Source: Paralichthys olivaceus (taxonomy: Eukaryota > Chordata > Actinopteri > Pleuronectiformes > Paralichthyidae). Taken from it: a stretch of 64,000 nucleotides of DNA. Below the pieces are notes generated by a model. That model saw nothing but the letters and a program-made list of their open reading frames with translations. It was not told the DNA's origin and made no database searches. The first letter of the stretch is position 1, and each line of letters starts with the position of its first letter. The stretch covers positions 12,412,501 to 12,476,500 of the forward strand of contig NC_091113.1 of NCBI RefSeq assembly GCF_024713975.1, written 5' to 3'. Positions 32,900-46,200 of the stretch are shown here, in pieces. The position numbers and the translations under genes were made by a program.

Positions 32900-34995
32900 C
32901 TGTGTGGATACAAGAAAAAAAAAAGGACATGAGACAATGAGGCGTTAGAAGGGAAATAATGACGGCTCCTCTGCTCTCACTGAACAACTTGCACAGGAGG
33001 AATACATCACTCTGGGATATTTTGTGGGCTCCTCGTGAACAGTAATTCAGAATAATCATCATCATCCAGTTGGTATGACTACTTCACCCAACTGCTGAAA
33101 TGCTAAGAGTGGCATTTTGTTTCAGCCATCTGGAAGAGCTCAGTCACTGCCCAAATTATTCATTAAACGAGCTGGGTTGGCTATTACACTGAATAATCAC
33201 TTCAAACCACTGCTCATGAGAAACAACGCCAGTTTGGGCATGAATGTTCCCTCTGTTCAGAGAGGCTTCATAATCTGGAATATGACGTCGCTGGCGGTTT
33301 CAAACAGAGGGTAAGGAAACATTTTGGGGAGCAAAACAAACAGTTTAGTATCCATGGCTTCCCAACAGCCTCTTAACCAGAGGATGACAGACTGCTCAGT
33401 CTGAACATGTATGCTATTTATCGCTCTCCGGCAGCACCCACACTATCCATTCCAGGACGTAAGCACTCTTTACTAACCGTCCTGATGTGTTGCTTTTGGC
33501 TGAGAACAACTGTGTTCCTATGGCTGCCTTTATTCCTCCCTGCAGAGCCAATAAGTGCCAAAGGCATTAGACGGCAGAGGAACACATTTGGCTACAACAC
33601 ACGTAAATGTGGTCCGCTCTGGTTGCTGGAGGCTTATGCAAGGTATCCAAACACAACAAATCATTAACACTCTTTTATTATGTATGGCTTTGCTTTTCTA
33701 TCCCTTAAAAAGTATATGATCATATATGGTGCAGTTTCTCTGTTCAAGAAAGAATACAAGATGTTTCGCTAAATCAATGACAAGTTTAAGAAGATTTTCA
33801 GTAAGTGTTTGCTGTTTTCACTAAACATGATCTACCCTAACTACCACAGTTGTTACAGAGATAAAACTTAAAGGAGACACTTAAATCAGTGAAATGGAAG
33901 TGTTGAAATGCAGAGACGTAGCATTTTAGAAAAACTGGTCCAAAGCACCAATAGTTTATTCAAAAAAATATCCCTGTAATGAACGTTGCCATCTTGAGCA
34001 TTTGGAGCCACAGTCTGCACAGTAGCGCTCGAGGGATGGACCAGCGGTATTAGGAATTCCGCGGTACACATGCTCAACCTGTTTTATAGAAGCAAATTAA
34101 TTAAAACCAGACTTACTGGACAATGGAACACTTGAAGAACCACGTAAAATGATAGGAACCATATTGGAGAAAAGTTTATATTTACGTGTACTTTGAATAT
34201 TTAGTTTGGTCCATGTTCCATCATCTAACGTGGAGGAGGGATTTAGTACCTATTTTGCATGCAGCTACCTAGCTAAGATGTTTTTGATTCTTTATTGGAG
34301 AGCTGTCTCAAAAATCAAATTTCATAAATTACGATGGGAGTTTATCCAAGTCTACTTGGCAAATACTGGTAATCTGAACTGGGGTGTGCTGAATTTGACC
34401 ACAGCTTCAAAACTCCCCCACTCTTCAGAACTTGACTTCTTAGGACAATTAAGTGTCAGTTCAAGCTCAGTGGTCCATCAACAGCAACTTTAATAATTTA
34501 TCCAGTCTCTGCTCTGTCAGATGTAGCCTTAACAGATTACACTCAGGAAATGCTTTGTGAGCCTCCTCTTGAATGACCTAGGCCATGTCAAGGCTGTTTG
34601 AAAAGGGACTCTGCTTACATTGAGGGATGTTCTTCACAGTCAGGTCAGATTTCATTGGGAGAGGGAGGAAGTGAGACAGTGAAATTAACTAATTTAATTA
34701 AAATAAAAAAAGAAGAAAGGTGTTTAATCTGATGGAAATTAACAGATCCAGTCATATTTACAGGTTCTAAGGATGTGTCAGGGTTGGTTTGGCCCAGGGC
34801 TTCACAAAGAAGAGAAAAATACAAAGGAAGAGTGATGAAGAAAACAGGAACATAAATATAAATTCAGATTGCATTATGACCTCCATGACAACCTGAGTCA
34901 TATTTGTTTGTATGCTTGCCTGTACATGGCCAAGCGGCAACCACAACCACAGGTTTATTGCTGATATATCAATAATAATAATTATGAGTTCATTC
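32900..34995 (-). other. mrtfb: mrtfb intron with one recognisable repeat
   Basis: The 3' splice site (pyrimidine-rich, ending CCACACAG at about 32900) opens the exon that carries the long-form ATG. No coding exon was seen between here and 35000. A diverged interspersed repeat occupies about 33860-34215. Confidence 0.5.
33860..34215. repeat. interspersed repeat related to the 2.4-2.7 kb copy
   Basis: The GCCATCTTGAGCATTTGGAG, CTCGAGGGATGG and ACTTACTGGACAATGG words match in order the segment at 2510-2660, with considerable divergence. Confidence 0.4.
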
Positions 34996-34999
34996 TTAC

Positions 35000-35087
35000 G
35001 TTTAGTAGCAGAGGACAGCAAGGGACGGAGGAGAAAGATGTCTGGGGTACTTCCTGTGTAGAGTGACTTTAAGCCATGGAGTCAAAC
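35000..35087 (-). other. mrtfb: candidate 5' UTR exon of mrtfb
   Basis: An 88-nt segment sits between a strong acceptor (TCTCTCTGTCAG|GTTTGACTCC) and a strong donor (ACTAAAC|GTAAGAAT) on the minus strand. It has no long frame but holds a minimal upstream ORF, ATG GCT TAA. Its position between the distal promoter and the long-form start fits a non-coding second exon. Confidence 0.4.
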
Positions 35088-35494
35088 CTGACAGAGAGAC
35101 ACAGCAGAGAAAACATGAGAATCACAAACTACAAAATTCATCCAGTGAGAAACCATAGTTTAATGTGCTCATCGGGGAGACATTTCTTTTTGTTGACATC
35201 TGTAATATTAGCCACACACTGATGTGGTGTCCCTAACCTGCACATGAATACATTACGATCCACTGCGTTCAGAGCCTGCAACGTGTTTTTCAATAGTTGT
35301 TCTGTTTCTAACATTTGTTTTCATTCACACTCTTTTCTGTCTCTGTCCAGAATTACTGCTGGTCCCTCTTAGTCCATTTATGCTAAGCAAATAACCAGCG
35401 CTGAACACATTTTCTAGAAAGTTAAGTAAAAAAAAAAGTATGGACCTGCTCCTCTGTCCAAGACTTTCTTGACCCATGTCTCATCCTTCCACCA

Positions 35495-35908
35495 CAGCTG
35501 CTTTTAGACATGCACTGAACTCCGGAGATTCCCCTGAAGTTTGCCGAGGACGCAAATGTTCAAATCAGTTGCTCTGGACATTTTTTCAGATGTTTACCTA
35601 GCAGCGCCCTAGTAAACTGTCCATAGAATGATTCACAGGAACGTTGTAGAATAGAATTGTCATGTCAACTTGGAATGACATTTTCAAGAGCCATGTGCTA
35701 TAAACAAAAAATGCAGCAGAATTTGTCATGTCCTGCCTCCTGCATGCTATGATCAGGCGTCACCCATCACCTGATTGTTCCAGAAATATTTCTATTGTAG
35801 CGAACGTGGCTGAACCAGACTATCTCCTGCTGTGGTCTTTGAAAGGCAAACGTCTGGGAAATTGGGTCTGGACATTTTCCAGATTTCATGTCTGAAAACA
35901 GCTAAAGA
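35495..35908. mobile_element. MITE with terminal inverted repeats
   Basis: The left end CAGCTGCTTTTAGACATGCA and the right end TTTCATGTCTGAAAACAGCT are inverted copies of each other, about 405 bp apart, with no coding frame. A second, shorter relative at 36610-36790 begins AAGCTGCTTTCAGACATGCA and shares GCAAATGTTCAA and the CCCTAGTA words. Confidence 0.6.
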
Positions 35909-36609
35909 TTCTTGGAAATCCATTCAGTAGGTTTAATCCTGCTGACGAACAAACAATTCTGCTGACAGTTCCTATCCCTGGAAAAAACAACTAAAAGAAA
36001 ATGAAACGAACACCAGCCTTATTAAATTAAACATACACACACAGCGCTGTTAGCACCATACATTGTTGCTTGAATAGGTGCGTTTGAAGATAAACAGAGA
36101 AGTGCCACTTCAAAATGTCTGAATGAAACTAGCCCACACTCAAGGCTGCATCAGGGTCTGAATGCTGATGTTCACAGGTTGCTAGGAAAACCTGCAGCCG
36201 TCTCTACGACAAAGGAAATGGGTCCTTCATGTACAGACAATAGAAACCCTAGCTACTTAAAACTGCTGACTACTTCAGAGCTGTAATGTAGTATCACACT
36301 GCAATCTGAGGCCGAGGGGCAGATGCTGGTTTTGTAGTACATTATGTGATAATACAATATTTGTTTATGTCCATTATTCCCTGACCACAGTCTTTAAGAA
36401 CTGCAATGACTTTTATGCTTCTTTGCCAAGTTTATGCTTCTAATAACTTAATTGTTCCTTAAAAATGTAGTCAATAATCCTTATTTTCATGTAAACATCT
36501 TGTTTCAAAAGAGAGATTTTTGGCAATGACTTTTAAACTAACAAAATATGCCCCCCAAAAAGAGTCAGAGTATAGATTTTATGTTAGATGGATTTTGATT
36601 GATAAGAGT

Positions 36610-36790
36610 AAAAGTTAAGCTGCTTTCAGACATGCACTGAACTCTGGAAGTGTATGTGTGAATGCAAATGTTCAAGTTTCTGCGGACATCCCCCACATGG
36701 CACCCCTAGTATAAAGTCTGCACTCCAGTGGTGCTGATGTGAAACCACAACAGGAGATCGTCCACAGGATTCACAGCAAGCAAGTTGAGG
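36610..36790. mobile_element. truncated relative of the 35.5-kb MITE
   Basis: It keeps the left terminus and about 130 bp of interior sequence of the element at 35495-35908. The right inverted end was not found. Confidence 0.5.
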
Positions 36791-36799
36791 TGGTTGATG

Positions 36800-39700
36800 A
36801 CTTTTTAAACATGTGACAGATGCAAAAATGAGGAAGACAAATATCTAACCCACTGAAAATGTTAAGAGAGTGTGTGGTGATAAGAGCCAACGCCCCTGTC
36901 GATGTGCTCTAAACAAAAACATGTGATCTCTGAAGCACAGTTACGTAAGGCCCTGCCTCTGCACCACCCCTCACCTAACTCCTGTGGAAGAATTGTTGCT
37001 GTTGTGAACACGTGCCTGTAAACAGAATCTCCCATTAAATTTTGCAAATGTAGAGTCAAACTGCGTAGAAAGTTCCTCTGCAGATGCACTGTACTGCCAC
37101 TCTCACCTGTTTTTAGAGCGCCATAGAAGAAGCAATTTCTGGTATTGTAGTGTTAGCCAGAGATAGCTCAAATGCAATTTGGCAATATTACCCACTGGAA
37201 AGTCCCACGAGTAAAACGGAGACGTGTACCGTATGCAAGACTTCATTTTGGCGGGGTGGCATAAGTGATTCCAATTACAACACAAGCAAAAGGCAATACA
37301 ACAAGGATAGCAATCGGCACTTCTATGCATGGTAAGTAGGCAAAATGGCATCGAACGTCTTTGAATATAATCCAGAGAAAGAAAGTGATGGCAAGATTCC
37401 AACAGATGGAGGAATACATGCTGTGTGTAAGTGTGTACCAGGGACAAAGTGAAAAGGAGGAAAGAGGGGAGGAGAAAGGGAGCAGTGAAAGAGAGAGGAA
37501 GTAGCAAACAACTGTCACGGCTGATGAGGCGTTGTGGGATAAACATTGGCGCTGCCATGGCAGAATCAAAGAGCACAACCAGATGTCGGGTGCTGCGTGA
37601 TGTTCTGCCCTCAACTGTTCTTTTAATGGCATGGCAGCAACAAGCACCATGTGTGTCATCAAAGGGTAACCCACACGTTTTGTACACACACACAAACACG
37701 TATACAAACTACACTTGCGTGGACATCTGCTACTTATGGTTATGCTCTAATGTAGTACAGTTTTACTTTCCCACAGAGGTTCCAACCACAAACAACATGT
37801 CACAGCTAAAAAAAATGTTGGACCACAGGCAGATATGTCACATGACCAGTGTTTTACTGGGTGTGTTTGTTTGTCATTTGAAACTGGGCACAGGTGACAC
37901 GCAGGGTCATTGCAGCATCCCACGCTCATGTCAACCAGTGCACCCATCCCTTCTCTGTCAGCACAAAGCCTTCTGTCTTTCTAAACATGTTGCCAACAAC
38001 CTGTCATCTGGTTTGCTCAACACATAATTCAGATGGCTGACTTATGAAAGTCATCACCGCATAAAATGCCATCAAAACAAACTCTGAACAGATTTGATCT
38101 TGAAAAAACAACAACACAGCTACGGGGTTTCAGTGCCACATTGATAAGGAGTCAGAGACATCTTCAATAATTTTAATTAGCATTTTAAAACAAAATTGAT
38201 CCCACTCATACAAAACAGTGTCTTCCCTTAATTATCTAGACTGTGGCGGTCCGCCAAATTCTAATTTCACCCCCCACAGCTTCATAATGAGCCAAAGAAA
38301 ACATAATAACACAAGACATCTCCAAGTTAGTGTTTAGCTCCACCGATTGAGAGCTATCTGCAATGCTGTTTGCCTTGTGCTTGTTCAGTCACCCCCTCTT
38401 GCAAAGTCTCTTTCGTCCATTATGTTTTTATTGTCCTAGTAGACAGCCAGACCTCATAGCTTCAGCTGTTTGCTTACCCTGGAGTGGGAGTTCTCTCACA
38501 CAGGAGTGAACTTCTTTTTCACTTCCATGTACTTGTCACTCAGGCTCTGTTGCACTTGAGAGCGAACAGCATGTGTGCAGGTGTACACCTTGTGACACCT
38601 TCAGTTCAGTTCATTTTAACCAAGCTTGCCACTTTGTGCAGGCGCAGTCAGGAAAATAACTTTATTTGTGTGGCACAGAATTTGAGGTATCTACTAGTTG
38701 CTTTGCTTCAACTGTGTCGAGAGGATGAATTTGGCCAAAGAAAATGTATTGAAGCGTCACTCTCTTTTCATGGACCGACAATGAAGTGGAACTGATACTG
38801 ACTTTAAGTGTGTACAACTTTTTAGCTTCACTGTTAGCAGTGACTGACATTGATTGATCATTGATAACAAGCACACAATCAGTGATGCGTTTTAAAACCA
38901 AAACATAGCAGTGTGGATGTAGCCAGGGGCAGAAAAAGTTTCAATCAGTGTGTGTACGGAGGGAGAATATGTTTTCAAGCTCTGCCAAACTGCCTTAGAA
39001 ACCTGGCTTAACTGGTGATGGCAAAATGCACATGGACAGGAGGCTGTAAGGACCTGAAAAGCCTAGGAACCTTGCTTAGATATTCAACCAAATGATCATC
39101 TGATGGTGCCATCCTCAGATCCCTGTGCTATCAATGGAAGAGCTAAGAATACATCCTCCTTTAGAGACATTTTAGTTGTGGGACATTAAAGCAGCCATTA
39201 CCCAACTGACTTCACTTTGAAGATGGTTTGAAGCTATTTCTCCACATTACAAATCATCAGTGCGGAGCTAAATGAGTCACAAGCATCTCGGACCAACCCA
39301 AATCAACCATATTAGCCACGTTGGCTTCTCTGACCTGGAAACAATCACCGGCCTCAAGTTTCATTTATGTTTGATTGAGTTGAGCCAGGTTATTATTTGA
39401 GTCCACATTTTTGCAGGCTGACAACAGTATGTGGGTGTGTCTGCCCCCCACCAGCCCACCCCGAGGCTATTCTCACTCTGTCTCACACCCTTCTGAAGGC
39501 CTTGACATATGTGGTGCATTTGACGGGATTCATGAAGTAACTCTTGCGGATTGCTTTCAGACGAGATGGGACTGAGTGCTTAAGTTATTTTATGGGAGAT
39601 AGCACTTGGGATTTGAAAGACAATACTCAGTAACTGACCCAATTATTTCACAATCAGCTAAACAAGCCCAGCAACTGCACAGCCAATCGAGGGAGTAGGA

Positions 39701-41590
39701 AGAGTTACAACCACAGAGCTACAGATCTTCAACAGTAACAGAGAAAGAAAAGTCATCAGTTCCCATTTTCAGTCTCTTCACATACTGACAAGAAGAGGTC
39801 ATAGGTCAACCGTGCTCCAAATAGGCCTGGCTGTGAAGACTTTCAGTGATAAAGAGTCAACAAGCACTCACACATGCATGCACACACATGACAGAAGATA
39901 ACTGGAATCTGCAGCTTTGGCTTTAAGAGCTAATAAACCACTGACCTGTTGTAGGTCTGGTTTCTGTTTGAAAGACATAAACACACAATTGTAAATTAAA
40001 AGAAATGGGCCTACCACTCAATTAAAGGCTTTGTCTAGCAACAACATGTCTTTTAGTTTGTGACTGGGAATCTCAGAAAAGAAAGAGCTACTCATTTGAC
40101 CTCACAACATAAAATCTACAGACAGGAATGTTGAGAAAAAGAGCATTATTAGAACTTCAGCCCATTTTCCACTGGTCAAAAAACAACCTACCTTAACACC
40201 CACCAACATCTGGATTTTGTCTGCAATGGAAATGGGTACAATATTCACATGACTCTGCAGTAGACGCAGGTTTTCAATCAGCTTTTATTTTAGCTATTAT
40301 TTTATTTTGGCAGCACTGACCCTGCACCTTTTCCAGCACGTTATGACCTGCATTGAACTTACGACCGTTGGCGCGTTAAATTACACAAATTTTGGTTTAA
40401 AGCGGTTAGTTAAAGGCAATGGACGTCAAACTGAATTTTGCTTAAGTTATGTTGTGTAATTGAATTATTAATACTGCTCATATCGCTTAACCGTGTAAGC
40501 CATTAATTCTGTAAGAGATGCTAAATAAACATACCTTGCACGTACAAGCCACCCCTCCCATACAGACACAAAATCTCAGACACACAAACAGCCTGAGAAC
40601 CAATCTGTGCCAAACTACAGTTTCCGTCTGCATTTTTTTGGGCCTTAAATAGACCATGTCTTGTCCAAAAAAACAAGTCTGCTTCTATCCAGAGATAAGA
40701 TAGAGATGATGTCATTGCTGCGGCTCATTCACTAGAGTCAGAGCTCCACTCAGTTCCCACAGACACACATGTCGTGTTGTTTCCTTCCTGGCTGCCTTTG
40801 TGGACTTTGCTGACTAGATCCACTTAAAACAGTACAAAAAGACTGGACCACAGAAACACATGGTTTTAATGGCTTGCAGTCCAAAGACAAAGACAGCCAC
40901 ACCTAGGAAAAGAGGGACAGTTTCACAAGCCACACAGCCAAACTTCACACAGCTATAATGTGAAAGAACACAAGTTAGATCGTGCTGCCTGCAATGAAGT
41001 GTGATGCAGGCTTGTAATGTAAAGCAGTGTCTCAGATGTGAATAAAGGGCCCAGCATGCTTGGTTGCAGGGATAACTACAGCATGTCAGTACCAATACCT
41101 CCTTCCTCTCAGTGCGAGTCGGATTACCACAATCACTGCAAGGGGAAAAACAGTCCAGTATTATAACATAGGAAAATTAGGCCTTATATTTAAACAAGGA
41201 TCAAGCAATATTAAATGCAGACACTTCTGTCTACATTTTGATATTAGGTTTTATTTTAATGTAATTTGCCACAGGGAGAGACATGGAGGGCCTTGTTTTA
41301 GGTGATCTGAGCAGGCAGGCTTCCTGCAAACTAATACTGCACTGGGAGGTAGAAAACACACACACAGCCTGGGGATGATTACTTTGCCATCCAGCCAATT
41401 GCACGGTGTAGAAGTGGACGCTGATATTTCACACTGTTCAATGACAGGCTGTGTGGTCGGACGGGTTGGACTCTGAAACCCCCACATCCTGCCTTGACTG
41501 AGTGATTCACACAGACCGAGACCTGCGAGGATCTGCTGCAGCGCCGCCTCGTTCAGCATTCAGAGAGCATTCAGCCCGTCAACAGAAAAC
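36800..41590 (-). other. mrtfb: mrtfb intron 1, no gene recognised
   Basis: Long overlapping frames at 37103-37699 (minus) and 37431-38027 (plus) cover much of the same DNA. Neither has a protein-like motif, so both are judged accidental. The rest is ordinary intron sequence. Confidence 0.45.
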
Positions 41591-41591
41591 T

Positions 41592-41595
<4 letters not shown>

Positions 41596-41631
<36 letters not shown>
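41596..41631. repeat. (CA)n microsatellite
   Basis: A pure CA run of about 36 bp. Confidence 0.95.
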
Positions 41632-41634
<3 letters not shown>

Positions 41635-41749
41635 GGAACACTACAGTGTTACTGAATGACATGGCAGTCCGCTGCTAAGCTAATGTTTTCTCAGTGGAGG
41701 AGGGCGGGTTGCTGAGGTTAGCTTGTTGAAATCTGACAGGTGAGTGAGT

Positions 41750-42250
41750 TGCAGTCAGCGCCAGTCATGAATACACGATGAGGCGCCTCCCTGGCCTTCG
41801 TCTCTGGGACTTACAAACATGTCTGAAGATAAGCTCGAGTCTAATGCTCGCTGTACACGCTCCTCTCCCCCGGGCCCTGGCGTGTTGTGTCCCTGTCACA
41901 TCACGAACGCTCCTCGACAACAGCCTCCTCACATTTTCGCCAGAAAGCTCGGCTTAGCTAACACGGGCTAACATGCTAAAAACAAGACAGCGCCGCCCCG
42001 GGGAGTCGGGTCTTACCGAAGTGCGAGGACTTGAAACCCGAATCCTCCCGAGCTCTGGTTCACAGCGACGTGTCCATGGCCGTCCGCTGAGCTGCTGCAC
42101 TTGTTTTTCTTCTCCCCAGCTCCGAGATTGAAGTTTATTTCACGGAGTAAAATGGCTGCGACTGGGTCTAGGTTCGGATGCACAGTGACGTCATGACGCT
42201 GCCGGACAGGAAGCGTCGAGGGGGCGTGTCAGAGGGCAGGGATCACTGTC
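41750..42250 (-). promoter_or_regulatory. mrtfb: CpG-rich distal promoter of mrtfb
   Basis: GC content and CpG frequency rise sharply here relative to the flanks (e.g. CGCCGCCCCGGGG near 41991). The start of transcription is probably near 42165, and a perfect palindromic CRE (TGACGTCA) lies at 42186-42193, just upstream on the minus strand. No TATA box is visible. Confidence 0.6.
42017..42165 (-). other. mrtfb: non-coding first exon of mrtfb
   Basis: A consensus donor (minus CACTTCG|GTAAGACC) ends a GC-rich segment within the promoter island. No frame with a retained ATG continues into the next exon. The 5' limit is approximate. Confidence 0.5.
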
Positions 42251-42259
42251 CTCTGAACT

Positions 42260-43255
42260 GATCAGAATTGATCCTAAACTGTATAAAAATATTATTTTAA
42301 TCCTTTAAGTCTATTTTTATGAATGCTTTGGTTGATATTATATTATCTTTATACATCAAAAAAGCCTCGGCCACCTATCTATTTACCCATTAATTTCTTT
42401 TCTGTAAAAATTTGACTTATGCTCATAGCACAAGTCCTGTGCTTGCAAAAGAAAATATATAAAGAGCTCTACAGACAAAGTAAAACATGATTACTCGTGT
42501 TCTCAACTGACTGCAGAGTAACTTACCATGATGAACGTTGAAATCACAAAAGCAACAGCAGTAAGAGAGGTTCTGTTTGAACTGTCATTTCTTACTTTTA
42601 GAATATTTATATTTTCATACTTAAATTCCATTGAACATGACTTTAGAACGTACTACACAAGATAGAAGTAGTGAAAATATAATTACAGAAGAGTTATTAA
42701 GCTTTAAGAGAAATCCAACCTGTGAATGAAAATGCATGAAATATATATTTTACTTTACTTATGAGTTGTCACTGGAAAATTGTATATTATTATTTTAGAT
42801 TTGTCCGATTACATTTTGCTGCAAAATTTCCTCAGAGAAGCACTATTCATTTTGGTACTGCCATCCTTGTCTTTTAATTATTTCAAATCTAACCAGGGGC
42901 ATCGTCATCCATTCAAATACAAGTGCAAAAAATAATCACATCTAATTTTGATTGTGCTGTATCCTTTGAGGTTATAAAAGCTTTTCTGTCCAGTCCAAAG
43001 TTTTATTTTAAAATGACAGGTTCCTAAAAATTACAACATTCATCAATATTTTATTCATCCAAAAATACCTTTTTTATTATTTTAAGAATATGATAAAAGT
43101 TTCACAGCTTGCATATATTTACAGAGTAGTTTCCAAAATACAAGAGAGAAACCTGCATTATTTGATTCATTCTGCACATTAATATTATCTGCTGTAATTT
43201 ATCTTTCATCCAGCTTTAAAATGCAAAAACAATCCTGGTGTTAACATACATGTTA
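42260..43255 (-). other. ercc4 3' UTR and mrtfb-ercc4 intergenic DNA
   Basis: AT-rich with no coding frame. Minus-strand AATAAA signals lie at 43073-43078 and 43050-43055, about 180-210 nt after the ercc4 stop. Confidence 0.5.
43073..43078 (-). terminator. ercc4: poly(A) signal candidate of ercc4
   Basis: Minus-strand AATAAA about 181 nt past the stop codon, with a second one at 43050-43055. Confidence 0.45.
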
Positions 43256-43258
43256 TTC

Positions 43259-46200
43259 CTATGATGTCTTTTTTGCCCTCTGCACGGGAGCAGGAACATC
43301 AGCAACATTATGCAGAAACTCATACAGTAACTTACCATTGTTCGCATTTCCCAGTATTTCTGCGAGCTTGTCCTTGCTGAGTTTGGCTAAATCTGCCAGG
43401 CTGTCTGCATTTCTTATCAGGGCCCTATAGTTTTTTGTATTGACCCCAGGCATTTTCAACAGGAAGTCATAAGGTCCTGGGTTGTAGAGCCCTGCTGATT
43501 CAGCCACTATGTCCGACTCGGCCGTGACTGCCTGAGCTGCTGCAGCATCGGGTTCCAGGCGGCCTTGCTTCAGCTCCAGGAAGAGGTCAGCTGTGACATG
43601 TGGGGAGGGACACCATAGTATTCGCAGGCGGGGGAAATGCAAAGTGAGTAAGGTGAGCTTTGACGAAATGTCATTAGATGAGATCTCATGGCGGAAATCT
43701 GATCGAGCCATTAAGGAAAACGGTTTAGCTGGGTCAAACTCAATGAGCAGCACTGGCTTTTTGTAATAACGGGTCATGGAGAGACACTGGGTGTAGAGAC
43801 GGCCGCTCTGCAAAGAGCCAATCAGATCACTGATGCTCTTGCGCTCCACGCATGTGTCCGGGGTAAGGATGTAGTCCCCGACTTCTAGGGTGACAGGCTC
43901 AATGTCCAGCCCACGGCGGTGCAGCAAGGAAGGGAGTTCACTGCGGAACTCACGCATGTCCACAATTACTCGTGAGGGCTCTTTGGACTGCTCCTGGCCT
44001 CCTGGTCATTGGACACGAAATGGAGAAAATAATAAAACACTTATTCCAGAAAATCTAAATACATTTATTTTACAACATTTGATTTCATTTAAGAAAATTC
44101 AGTGTATTTGATGTGTAGGCCGGCGACAGTGCAGTGTAGTGTGGAACATGACTTGGGTACCATTAGGCAATAAGGATCCCAGATTTTAAAAGGTAAAATG
44201 TCTTAAAAAGAATATCTGATTTATTGAATGGCCGTAAAGTCAGTTCAAGTTCAAGTTTGCTGTCTGTTGTAGTTGGAAATGTTCTAAAACTTTATATGAA
44301 ATGTTGTTGTCCATTAAAATCAATGATTTTTGTGCAGTCATCATTATAAACACTTTGTCTCAGCACCACGATTTCTGAATGACTTACATCTTCCCTGAGA
44401 AATGTAGAGAACTGAAACAGTCATACCTGCTTTGCGGGTGTTGGTGGTGGCGTTGGCAGGCTCTAAATTTCTGGCAAGATCTAGGTTGGTGTCTTCTCGT
44501 CCCTCCCTCTCCTCTGGTATGACCATGGTAGCTTTTTCCCTGCAGTATTACACACACAAGCACCAATGACGATCGATGAACCTTTGGAACAACCTAAATC
44601 AATGAATATAATAAAGGTGTTCTGACCTGATGAGGTGTTCAAATGCTTTCTTTTCCCGAGACAGCGCTGTGAGGTACTTCTGTTCTTCTGTCGACCCTCC
44701 ATAGATGAGGAAATACACCCTGAGTGCTTTTCCAGGCCGAGTGGCTTTGTAGATCTCAAGTTGTCGCACAAAACTCACTTCAGCATCGTAGAGCACCACA
44801 AAACTGGGATCTACCTCGTGCAGCACCCGCGTCAAGCTGTGGGGGTCAGTGCAGCCTTTAAGTGGGTGGATGACAGTCAGCGGCTCCTTCAGGACACCAT
44901 AGTAAGCGTCAGATGACAAATCCAACTTCAGTCGCCCTTCCTCGCCTTCTTCGTCATCCATCAATTCCTCCTCATCTCCGCTGCTGCCCATTGCTGCTGC
45001 CTCCGCCGTCTCCTCCTTCCCGACCATCTGGGTCAGGGTCAGAGATGGTCGGCTTTTACTCTTCGTGGACTTTGAGTTTTTTTTCTGAGCAGGCTCTTTC
45101 CCCTTGGTTCCTCTTTTGGGCCAGCCTTTGCTCTTTTTGTGAGAGTCGAGGTCCAGGGCAGCGGCAGCAGCAGGGTCCCGTTTACCGATTGTGCGAGCAT
45201 ATAGTCTGTTGAGCAGCCAATCAGAGCCGCGCCTGATGTACTGCTGCAGCTGGGCACAAGTTCGGTCATCACTGGCACAGATCAGCACGCGACCTGTAGG
45301 CAACATGTTGGTTAGTTAGACGGATAGACTGTACAAGACAGATTTCAACAGGCCCATTTTATGGTGGATATTTGGAATTGTTAAACATATCTGTTAGGAT
45401 TTAACTTATTTGAATAGACAATTCCATTGTCATTGCCCTGATTTTTTATCAATTAAAGGTACAGTGTGTAGAATTTTGTGATATCTAGTGTTGACATTGC
45501 AACATGCAATGTCAACACTAGACCTCACCCTCTCCTTCCAAACATGAAAAAGAATCTCTGGTAGCCTTAAATTGTCATAAAAACTCAAAAGATGTTTAGT
45601 TTGTCCAGTTTGGACTAATGTAAAAAACATGGCGGCCTCCGTAGAGAGGGTCCCCTCGATGTAAATATAAAATATTTGAATATAAAGGGCCTTTTCTGGG
45701 GTAAAGAAAACTAGATAAATGTTTCTGTTGCTTGTTGCAGGTCCAGCTTCCAAGTAAACTGGACTTGTATTTACTAATTGAGACATTAGATTGATGGTAT
45801 ACTTAACATGAATTTAGATTAAGCTGTAATATTCAATATTATCATGTCATTAATAGTAGTAGTAATTAGAACTATTACCTGGTTCATGTTGGGAGCTCTT
45901 GTTCTCTCTCTCAATCTCCTGCAGCACCTCAGTTAGAGCCTCCCACTTTGGGCTCTTCTCCAGCACCAGGTCTCTTTTCACCTCTGAAACATACACACAC
46001 GCACGCACGCACACATGAAGCATTAACTCAACAGATATCTACTCTGAAGAGCACATTGTCTGAGTGTTCACGTGTCCGTCACCTGAGGTCGAGGATAACT
46101 TCACTTTCTCAGCCTCTGCCCCCACTTTGAGTTTCTTCTTGCTCTCACTCATGCGGTATACACGACCCCTGGCATTCACAAACATGGAAGTGCTCGAGTC

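Noticed and set aside
37103..38027. Two overlapping 198-codon frames on opposite strands
   Set aside because: They cover largely the same DNA in mrtfb intron 1, start inside one another, have no recognisable motif and no splice context. Long shadow frames of this kind arise by chance.
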